A stretch of DNA of 36,699 bases from an uncultured Eubacteriales bacterium (GTDB lineage Bacteria > Bacillota > Clostridia > Oscillospirales > CAG-272), in contig CATYXQ010000014.1 in NCBI GenBank assembly GCA_958414825.1, forward strand, positions 1-36,699, written 5' to 3'. The notes under the pieces are model-generated. The model saw only the letters and a list, made by a program, of their open reading frames with translations. It had not been told where the DNA came from and did no database searches. Positions 21,179-28,201 of this stretch are shown here, piece after piece. The position numbers were made by a program, and so were the translations under genes. Position 1 is the stretch's first letter, and every line of letters begins with the position of its first letter.

Positions 21179-22715
21179 TGGATTCAGACTCCTTTCTGCT
21201 CTTTGTCGCCATCAAAAGGCCGACTTTTTCCTTTGTCGTCTCACGCGCGTCCACAACGCCGCTCACCCGACCTCCGCAAAGCACCAAAATGCGGTCGCAG
21301 AGTTCGATCAGCACATCCAGATCTTCGCCGACATAAATCACGGCGACGCCCTGTTTTTTCTGCTCGTTGAGTAAATGATAAATCGTATATGAAGTGTTAA
21401 TATCCAGACCTCGTACCGCATATGCTGTCATCAATACGGTCGGTGCGCAGGCAATCTCACGACCGACCAATACCTTTTGCACATTGCCGCCCGAAAGACG
21501 CCGTACCGGTGTATTGATACCGGGCGTAACGACTTCAAGCTCATCCTTAATCGTTTCAGCAAGCTTTTTCGGCGCACGGCGCTGCGTGAAGAACGAATGC
21601 CCAGCCTCATAGCTCTTGAGCATCATATTGTCGGCCATACCCATAGAACCGACAAGTCCCATGCCCAGCCTATCCTCCGGAACAAATGAAAGCGAAATGC
21701 CGAATTCCTTAATTTTTTTCGGCGTCAGACCGACAAGCTGCTGCATTTTCGATTCCTGTCCGGGCGCGTAAAAAGCAATACTACTGTTCGGTGCCGTTTC
21801 CTGCAGACCGGCTATAGATTCAAGCAATTCTTTCTGGCCGCTGCCGGATACCCCGGCAATTCCGAGAATCTCGCCGCCGTAAACGTCCAATGAGACGTCT
21901 TCCAGCGTTTTGATTCCCTCCGCGTTATAGCAGGAAAGATTTCGGATTTCAAGCCGTTTTACCGGATTTTGCGGTTCGGGTCGCTCAATATTCAGCGTCA
22001 CCTTTTTGCCGACCATCATCTCTGTCAGAGCAAGTTCGTTTGTCTCCGCGGTAACAACGGTTCCAACATATTCGCCCCGGCGCAGAATGGAAACCCGGTC
22101 GGACACCGCCAAAACCTCATGAAGTTTATGCGTGATAATAACGACGGCCTTGCCGTCTTTTTTCATATTGCGCATGACACAAAACAGTTTTTCGGTTTCC
22201 TGCGGGGTCAGAACGGCCGTAGGCTCGTCCAAAATCAAAATATCCGCGCCGCGGTAAAGCACCTTTACAATCTCCAGCGTCTGCTTCTGCGAAACCGACA
22301 TATCATACACTCTTTGCTCGGGATCAATATCAAAGCCGTAACGATCACAAATAGCGCGGATTCTTTGGCCAGCGGCGGCAAGATCAAAACCGCCCTTTTC
22401 ATTCAGGCCGAGCACAATATTTTCCGCCGCGGTAAATACATCCACCAGCTTAAAATGCTGATGAATCATGCCGATTCCCAGTGCCAGCGCATCTTTCGGC
22501 GACCGAATATCGACCGGCTTCCCGGCTATGTAGATTTCTCCTGCGTCGGGATAATAAATTCCCGACAGCATATTCATAAGCGTAGTTTTACCGCTCCCGT
22601 TTTCACCAAGCAGAGAAAGTATTTCTCCGCGGCGCACATCCAGCGAAACATTTTTGTTTGCAACGACATCGCCAAAAGTCTTGGTGAGATTTTGGAGCCG
22701 AATGGCATATTCCAT
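21159..22715 (-). CDS. Nucleoside ABC transporter, duplicated ATP-binding protein (NupO/YufO-like)
   Basis: The 518-residue ATPase has two nucleotide-binding domains in one chain. Domain 1 is complete: Walker A GENGSGKTT, signature-like VSQKQTLEIVKVL, Walker B ILILDEPTAVLTP and THKLHE. Domain 2 has Walker A-like GVSGSGQKE and signature LSGGNVQKVLVGRE. Its Walker B region reads VLMTAYAVRGLDINTSY and lacks the catalytic Glu, and His is replaced in VGEDLD. The second site is therefore probably not hydrolytic, as in other members of this branch. It follows the binding-protein gene after a 112-nt gap that holds a hairpin. Confidence 0.91.
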   Translation of the reverse strand: MEYAIRLQNLTKTFGDVVANKNVSLDVRRGEILSLLGENGSGKTTLMNMLSGIYYPDAGEIYIAGKPVDIRSPKDALALGIGMIHQHFKLVDVFTAAENIVLGLNEKGGFDLAAAGQRIRAICDRYGFDIDPEQRVYDMSVSQKQTLEIVKVLYRGADILILDEPTAVLTPQETEKLFCVMRNMKKDGKAVVIITHKLHEVLAVSDRVSILRRGEYVGTVVTAETNELALTEMMVGKKVTLNIERPEPQNPVKRLEIRNLSCYNAEGIKTLEDVSLDVYGGEILGIAGVSGSGQKELLESIAGLQETAPNSSIAFYAPGQESKMQQLVGLTPKKIKEFGISLSFVPEDRLGMGLVGSMGMADNMMLKSYEAGHSFFTQRRAPKKLAETIKDELEVVTPGINTPVRRLSGGNVQKVLVGREIACAPTVLMTAYAVRGLDINTSYTIYHLLNEQKKQGVAVIYVGEDLDVLIELCDRILVLCGGRVSGVVDARETTKEKVGLLMATKSRKESESNDENGH

Positions 22716-22780
22716 ACCGGCAAACCGCCCCTTTCATCTTCTATACCTGATTTTATAAAGAAAATACTGAAAACTCACAA

Positions 22781-22805
22781 AGGGAAGCCGTAAATAAGCT
22801 TCCCT
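22781..22805 (-). promoter_or_regulatory. Intercistronic hairpin between binding protein and ATPase genes
   Basis: AGGGAAGC (22781-22788) pairs with GCTTCCCT (22798-22805). It lies 22 nt after the stop of the BMP lipoprotein gene on the minus strand. The following T-stretch is short, so it could be a leaky terminator or an mRNA stabiliser that gives more binding protein than transporter. Confidence 0.55.
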
Positions 22806-22826
22806 CTGCGTATTCAAACTCAAAAA

Positions 22827-24077
22827 TTATTTTTCAACAATGCCGTCAATGCGAAGCGCAAAGTAAGGCGCGCTTCTGAATGTGGATTCTGCAAATGCGC
22901 CGTCCACAATCGTCTCAACCTTTTCACCGGTATAAATCGGCGTCATAGTCGAATAATCCATATACGAGAGATCGACAATGTTGGTCGTAACCTTAGCGCC
23001 GCCGACTGTAAACGTGTCAGTATCAAATACCTTAAGCTCACCGCTTTTCAGTTTTGCAACAACACCGTCAACATATTCAGCCGTGCCGGGCGCGCAGGCA
23101 GCGCCGAGCGTTGTAATGCCGACGGCTCCCTGATCATAGCCGTGCGCCCAGTCAACAGCAATTTCTTCGCCGCGCATCGCAGCACCAATCGCATACGTAT
23201 AGTATACGGACCAATCGTTGGTAGCAGAGGTCAGAGCAACGGTAGGCGCTGTGGGAAGCATGTCGATGTTGTATCCGACAGAATATGCAAGTGTACCGTT
23301 CTTAGCCGCTTTTTCCACAGCCGCAGGCGCACCCGTAGAATCAGCATGCTGACCAATAATCACACAGCCGTTTGCCATCAAAGCCTCGGCAGCCGCTCCC
23401 TCTTTCGCAATGTCAAACCAGGAGTCGGTATAATTGACTTCCATTGTAACATTCGGTACCACCGACCGAATGCCGAGGAAGAATGCGGTATAACCGGAAA
23501 CAACCTCTGCATAGTCGTATGCACCGACGTAACCGATTTTCACATTGCCGTCCGCATCAAAATTATTCGGAGTGGTCTCCGGGTTCAGCGTACCATTGTC
23601 CAGCAGTTCTTTTACTTTCAAACCGGCAACAACGCCCGAAACATAACGGGATTCATAAACATTTGTAAATGCATTTTTCAGGTTGTCAAGTCCGCAAATT
23701 GCTGCAAAGTCACCCGTCATAGAAACAAAAGTGACATCCTTAAATTCCTCAGCAGCCTGAACCATGTATGTCTGGTGACCGTAGCTGTTGGAGAAAATGA
23801 TATTGCAACCCTCGTCAGCCAATTCCGCAGCCGCATCCTTGCATTTCGCATTTTCTTCTACTTTGTACTTCCAGATAATTTGATTGTCAGCAAGGCCGAG
23901 CGTCTTTGCGGCAGCCTTAATACCGTTTATATGCGCCAACGTATACCCCTCGGTCTCATCTCCGAGCAGAACCACACCGACTTTAAAGTCTCCCGGCACA
24001 TCCGTACCCTGTTCACCGCAGGCGGCAAACGCAAGCAGCATGACAGCTACCAAAACGAATGCAAGCAGTTTCTTCAT
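22827..24077 (-). CDS. BMP-family nucleoside-binding lipoprotein
   Basis: The 416-residue substrate-binding protein has a signal peptide and lipobox MLLAFAAC (lipidated Cys at about 20). The BMP/Med family is recognised from KVGVVLLGDETEGYTLAHINGIKAA, the EFKDVTFVSMTGDF region, and KIGYVGAYDYAEVVSGYTAFFLGIRSVVPNVTMEVNYTDSW. It is longer than the usual 340-360 residues, mainly through the C-terminal part. It is first in the operon with a duplicated ATPase and two permeases, the NupNOPQ/YufNOPQ set for nucleosides. Which nucleoside is not known. Confidence 0.9.
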   Translation of the reverse strand: MKKLLAFVLVAVMLLAFAACGEQGTDVPGDFKVGVVLLGDETEGYTLAHINGIKAAAKTLGLADNQIIWKYKVEENAKCKDAAAELADEGCNIIFSNSYGHQTYMVQAAEEFKDVTFVSMTGDFAAICGLDNLKNAFTNVYESRYVSGVVAGLKVKELLDNGTLNPETTPNNFDADGNVKIGYVGAYDYAEVVSGYTAFFLGIRSVVPNVTMEVNYTDSWFDIAKEGAAAEALMANGCVIIGQHADSTGAPAAVEKAAKNGTLAYSVGYNIDMLPTAPTVALTSATNDWSVYYTYAIGAAMRGEEIAVDWAHGYDQGAVGITTLGAACAPGTAEYVDGVVAKLKSGELKVFDTDTFTVGGAKVTTNIVDLSYMDYSTMTPIYTGEKVETIVDGAFAESTFRSAPYFALRIDGIVEK

Positions 24078-24142
24078 TTGTTTTCCTCCGATTGATCCAT
24101 TTTTAATTTTTCGGGAAATTTCCCCAAAATGGTTTACAATCT

Positions 24143-24171
24143 ATTTTACCAATTCAAGGACATTTTCGCAA
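24143..24171 (-). promoter_or_regulatory. Candidate promoter of the BMP/nup operon
   Basis: On the minus strand TTGCGA (24171-24166), 17 bp, and TAAAAT (24148-24143), about 65 bp upstream of the start codon. The -35 box is only a moderate match. Confidence 0.5.
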
Positions 24172-24297
24172 TGAACAAATTCAACGAAAATCCCAAAGCG
24201 TTTGTGTCGTTTTTTCACAATTGCTACAAGTTTCTGTCACACATCCACCCTGCAACCCGCACACAATAAATATTCTAAAAAATTCTGTCGGATTTTA
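24172..24297. other. Divergent intergenic region without further recognised elements
   Basis: About 126 bases between the two divergent promoters. I see no ORF, no hairpin of note and no purine-riboswitch-like pairing here. Confidence 0.4.
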
Positions 24298-24327
24298 TTG
24301 TCAACCGCTTATTAAAAATGGTATAAT
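24298..24327 (+). promoter_or_regulatory. Sigma-A promoter of NAGPA-like gene
   Basis: TTGTCA (24298-24303), an 18-bp spacer and a perfect TATAAT (24322-24327). It leaves an untranslated leader of about 108 nt before the ATG at 24442. Confidence 0.75.
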
Positions 24328-24441
24328 AAATAAAATATAGCGATCTATGCCGTCGGAAACGTGCGGTTGCCCTCTTTTCCGTACCTTTAAGTCCCCGCTG
24401 CACATCGCGGCAGAGCGATCCGGTTTATGCAGGAGTTTGAA

Positions 24442-25452
24442 ATGAAACAGCGCCTTTTAAAAATTACGGCTGTCGTGCTATGCACGCTCTTTTTTCTGTT
24501 TTTGCTCCTTTACAGCGTAATCGGTGTGATGATCTACGGCCCCTCCTCCTATGCAGGCAAACTGCTTGTAACCTCCCTGATGGAAACAAGCGCCGCAAAG
24601 TTCATCCCTCGGCTGTACATGAGCAATGCCAAAATCGAGGATATGATTTCACGTACCGAGGAAGCAACCGATGTCGAGATCGTCGCCTCGATGATTCAGC
24701 TTCCATCTCGCGAGGACTACACCGACGATCTTCCGAGCGGCGGCAACGCTGAAAAAACGCAAAGCGGAATCGAAATTCATGACGTGCGAGGCGGTACGTA
24801 TTACGGAAAAATGATGGTGATTGAAGATCCGACCCGCGTCTTTGTCGGCATTCCGCCAAATGGCTTCGGCGAGGGTAAACGCGGACTGACTGTACATAAA
24901 ATGATCGAAGAATACGGCGCCGTTGCCGGAACCAACGCCGGCGGATTTTACGATCCAAACGGATCGGGCACCGGCGGAATCCCCGAGGGAATCGTGATCT
25001 ATGAGGGCGAACTTCTCTGGGGCAATCCGGGATCCTATTATTCGCTGGCCGGTATTGACAAAGACGGACTTCTGCACGTCGGCCGCATGACCGCGCAAAG
25101 CGCACTTGACCGCGGCGTACAGTATGCCGCTTCCTACGGCCCCGCGCTGATTATCAACGGCACACCGCAAAACGAACGCTCCGCGCTCGGCGGCGGTTTG
25201 AATCCCCGAACGGCAATAGGCCAGCGCGAGGACGGCGCAATCCTGCTTTTGGTCGTCAACGGACGTAGCGTTGATTCGCTGGGCGCGACGTTGGACGATC
25301 TAGTAGAGATTTTTCTGGAATTTGGCGCCGTCAACGCGACAAACCTTGACGGCGGTTCCTCCTCGCTGATGATCTACGAGGGAGAAAATGTCACAAACAG
25401 CGCATACGTTTACGGTGAGCGTGTCGTCGCCACCGCGATTCTGGTAAAGTGA
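24442..25452 (+). CDS. Phosphodiester glycosidase family protein (NAGPA domain)
   Basis: The 336-residue protein has one N-terminal membrane anchor (about 8-30). The NAGPA catalytic domain (about 150-336) carries AVAGTNAGGFYDPNG, SYGPALIINGTPQ, GLNPRTAIGQREDGAILLLVVNGR and NATNLDGGSSS. This domain cleaves sugar-1-phosphodiester links. In Firmicutes it acts outside the cell on wall or exopolysaccharide components, and homologues process wall teichoic-acid-linked or lipid-linked sugars. The ATG at 24442 was chosen because AGGAG precedes it by 7 nt; an ATG at 24427 has no such site. The next gene overlaps or abuts the stop. Confidence 0.87.
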   Translation: MKQRLLKITAVVLCTLFFLFLLLYSVIGVMIYGPSSYAGKLLVTSLMETSAAKFIPRLYMSNAKIEDMISRTEEATDVEIVASMIQLPSREDYTDDLPSGGNAEKTQSGIEIHDVRGGTYYGKMMVIEDPTRVFVGIPPNGFGEGKRGLTVHKMIEEYGAVAGTNAGGFYDPNGSGTGGIPEGIVIYEGELLWGNPGSYYSLAGIDKDGLLHVGRMTAQSALDRGVQYAASYGPALIINGTPQNERSALGGGLNPRTAIGQREDGAILLLVVNGRSVDSLGATLDDLVEIFLEFGAVNATNLDGGSSSLMIYEGENVTNSAYVYGERVVATAILVK

Positions 25453-25460
25453 GAATACAT

Positions 25461-27050
25461 ATGTCCGAACAATCCACCCAAAAAACGAAACGGCTTTCAT
25501 CGTTTGCACGAAAGCTATGTATTTACGCTCTGATTTGGCTTAGTTTAATTTTGATCTGCTGTGCCGTTATGTGGTGCGTTATGGCGCAGTTCGAGGCATC
25601 GCAGCCTTTTTATACCATTGAACGCTATATTGATTCGTTAGATGAAACCGAATATTACCGGCTTTTGCTTGAAGCGCACCCTGAACGTCAGAATCTATTT
25701 GAGCCCGCTGATGAAGCGGCAAAACGACTGGCCGCAGACTTTGCTCCGGAAAATTTGACCTATTCCAAGCTGATTCGGGAATACACTTACGAAACCCCGG
25801 TTTATCTCATCAGCAGCGGCGATAAAAAACTTTTGCGGATCACCTTGGAACTCGGTGAAAAAAGCGGCCTCTTCGGTTTCCGCCCCTACCGGGTTCAAAA
25901 AGCGGAACTTGTCGCGCCGGAGCTTTTGACTAAGCGCCCGTTGTGCCTGGTAGTCCCGGTCGGTGCGAAAATCCGTATCGGCGAAAAAGAGGTTGACGAC
26001 ACCTATTTAGAAACGAACAGCGCATTTACCGCGTTTGGCGCCGCCGACCTGTTTTGCAGCTATCGAATAGAGGACTTCCTTTTGGAACCCGACATTGAAG
26101 TCACATTAGACGGAACCGTACTGACCGGCAGCGGAAATTGGGATCGACTGTATGATTATCCGGAACCAAAGCTGCATACCGTCACCATAACGGCACCGAG
26201 CGAAGCGATCGTTCGCATCGGCGGCGTACGCGTCACCGACGTCTTCCAAAAAGACGTCGGCACAACGCCTCCGGACGCGCTCGGAAATACCGTCGCTATG
26301 TGCACATATACGGTCAACACCGTATACAGAGACGCAGAGATCACAGCGGCACTCGGAGAAACATCGCTCTCCGCCAAGCAACGTGAAGAAACCTTGCACT
26401 TTGCACCGCCCACCGCCGATTATACACTGCTTGCACCCGAAGGCGCCGCCGTTTTTGCGAACGGCATGACGCTTTCAGACGATAAAATTACCGCTTCCAA
26501 CGCCCTGTGGAAATCGGAGTTTGCCGAGTTGAGCGCGCCGCCGACTGCAAACGAATATACCCTTTGCGATCTGTATGCGCCGCCCGTATTCACGGCGCAA
26601 ATAAACGGCGCTTCTCTCCGCGTCGTTCCGGACAGCGAAACCGGGCGCTTTGCCTGCATTTTCCCGGAAAGCGAAGAACTGCGTCAAACCTATGAAAATC
26701 AGGCCGTTGACTATGTAAAGGCTTACCTGCACTATACCACGCAAGGATATCGAAACACGCAGGCGAATCTGGACGCTGTGCTGGCGCTGACCCGCTACCC
26801 AAGTCCGCTCTATACAAATCTGAAACGCTCCTATATTGGATATATGTATATTGCGCCGCAAACCATGACGCTGGATAAAATCGAAGCGGCCAATTTCACA
26901 TCCTACGACGACAATACATTTACCTGCGAAGTATCCTACGCCGCAACGCTGAAAAATTTTGTCGGTACAATCGAGCAGGAAAACACGATTCTGCTGGTCT
27001 TCACAAAGAAGGGCAAAACGTTTCTCCCCGCCGCAATGGTATTATCCTAA
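25461..27050 (+). CDS. Membrane-anchored extracellular protein of unknown function
   Basis: The roughly 529-residue protein has a short basic cytoplasmic tail, one membrane helix (about 19-44) and a large outer part. Repeated beta-rich modules of about 80 residues recur (PVGAKIRIGEKEVDD, APSEAIVRIGGVRVTD, APEGAAVFANGMTLSD), resembling TcaA-like small extracellular modules. The C-terminal stretch (about 415-529) looks like an NTF2/cystatin-like fold. A GTG at 25449 overlaps the previous stop by 4 nt and would add four residues; the ATG at 25461 has a better spaced GTGAG. The gene is coupled to the NAGPA-like gene, so a joint envelope role is likely. The family was not identified with certainty. 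Confidence 0.7.
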   Translation: MSEQSTQKTKRLSSFARKLCIYALIWLSLILICCAVMWCVMAQFEASQPFYTIERYIDSLDETEYYRLLLEAHPERQNLFEPADEAAKRLAADFAPENLTYSKLIREYTYETPVYLISSGDKKLLRITLELGEKSGLFGFRPYRVQKAELVAPELLTKRPLCLVVPVGAKIRIGEKEVDDTYLETNSAFTAFGAADLFCSYRIEDFLLEPDIEVTLDGTVLTGSGNWDRLYDYPEPKLHTVTITAPSEAIVRIGGVRVTDVFQKDVGTTPPDALGNTVAMCTYTVNTVYRDAEITAALGETSLSAKQREETLHFAPPTADYTLLAPEGAAVFANGMTLSDDKITASNALWKSEFAELSAPPTANEYTLCDLYAPPVFTAQINGASLRVVPDSETGRFACIFPESEELRQTYENQAVDYVKAYLHYTTQGYRNTQANLDAVLALTRYPSPLYTNLKRSYIGYMYIAPQTMTLDKIEAANFTSYDDNTFTCEVSYAATLKNFVGTIEQENTILLVFTKKGKTFLPAAMVLS

Positions 27051-27122
27051 GGGATTTGCCCCTATTTTTAAAAAGAAATCAGAGTCCGAAGCGGCAAAAT
27101 TCGACTAAAATTCGCAAATCTG

Positions 27123-27165
27123 AAAAAGCATCGCAACGAATCCATGTTCGGTTGCGATGCTTTTT
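27123..27165. terminator. Bidirectional terminator, 15-bp perfect stem
   Basis: AAAAAGCATCGCAAC (27123-27137) pairs with GTTGCGATGCTTTTT (27151-27165), and A/T runs serve both strands. It terminates the NAGPA-like operon and the minus-strand hydrolase gene. Confidence 0.88.
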
Positions 27166-27205
27166 AATTCTCTATAAAAAAGGTAAAAAACGATCGAAAC
27201 GTCTT

Positions 27206-28087
27206 TCACTCCCGATAATTATTTCTGACAAACGGACTTTCGATTTTTGTATCAATCAAAAGTTTATATTTTTTCGGATGCCGATATGCATTGCCATGCA
27301 CTTCATTTTCACGATAACAGCGAAGTTGTTCCAAATCAAGTTCGGCAATATAAATCCCCTCTTTTCCGTCCGCCTGTAGAATACAGGTATCTCGTGAACC
27401 GTCCGCCCCGGGCAGATAGACCACGCCGTCAAACACACTTGAACCGCCGTTGCAATCGGGAACGGTTTCAGGATAGTTGCAGGTAGCGATGGCCAACATA
27501 TTTTCGTATGCTCTGCCGCGAAGCTGTGAAAGGCGGTTTATTTCCATAGGGCAAGCATTCGGAACAAGAATAAGCTCCGCGCCTTTCAACATCAGAATTC
27601 TGGCGCTTTCCGGAAATTCCCGGTCATAACAAATCATGGCGCCGACCTTTACTTCCCCGCAGGCTGTATTCAGGGCAGTGACATAAAAATCTTCGCCCGG
27701 CGTGAGATTCCGTTCCACGTCAAAATCGCAGGTGTGTACCTTAGCATAGGTCAGTTTGCGTTCTCCGAACCGATCAAATAAAACCATTGTATTTCGCAAA
27801 TGCGCTCCGGATTGTTCCAATAAGGTAATGCCGATTGCCATATTCAGTTCTTTTGCAAGACGGGCAAACGTGTTTATAAAATCACCGTCGGCGGGAATCG
27901 CTTCGGCTTTCCATTCCTCAATAGGCCGATTGTATATATTGTATCCGTTGCTCCACATTTCGGGGAAAAGTGCAAGGTCGGCGCCCATTGCTTTCGCGTC
28001 TTTACAGATGGCGACGCCTTTTTTTAAATTTTCATTTACCGTACCGCACGGCGCTGTTTGCAGCAGAGCGATCTTGAACCTGTTCAT
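27206..28087 (-). CDS. Carbon-nitrogen hydrolase (nitrilase superfamily)
   Basis: The 293-residue enzyme should have the Glu-Lys-Cys triad: Glu in LALFPEMWSNGY (about 43), Lys in LTYAKVHTCDF (about 112) and Cys in GAMICYDREFPES (about 147). The start MNRFKIALLQTAPCG at 28087 fits the family; the longer open frame to 28168 has no support. It hydrolyses an amide, possibly a carbamoyl or omega-amide compound; the branch could not be resolved. It follows the 811-residue lipoprotein gene after a 114-nt gap with a strong hairpin, and may or may not belong to that operon. Confidence 0.87.
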   Translation of the reverse strand: MNRFKIALLQTAPCGTVNENLKKGVAICKDAKAMGADLALFPEMWSNGYNIYNRPIEEWKAEAIPADGDFINTFARLAKELNMAIGITLLEQSGAHLRNTMVLFDRFGERKLTYAKVHTCDFDVERNLTPGEDFYVTALNTACGEVKVGAMICYDREFPESARILMLKGAELILVPNACPMEINRLSQLRGRAYENMLAIATCNYPETVPDCNGGSSVFDGVVYLPGADGSRDTCILQADGKEGIYIAELDLEQLRCYRENEVHGNAYRHPKKYKLLIDTKIESPFVRNNYRE

Positions 28088-28128
28088 AATTTTTTGCCCC
28101 CATTTTACATTATCTTTATCCACAAACT

Positions 28129-28159
28129 CAGACAGCCGCCGAATTTCGGCGGCTGTCTG
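28129..28159 (-). terminator. Strong hairpin after the solute-binding lipoprotein gene
   Basis: CAGACAGCCGCCG (28129-28141) pairs with CGGCGGCTGTCTG (28147-28159): 13 bp with a 5-nt loop. On the minus strand it is followed by AGTTTGTGG, a poor U-tract. It may be an imperfect terminator at the end of the permease/adaptor operon or a processing site before the hydrolase gene. Confidence 0.55.
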
Positions 28160-28201
28160 TTGTGTCAAAAATACAATGCTTTTTCAGTTTTTTGCCGGGA
28201 T

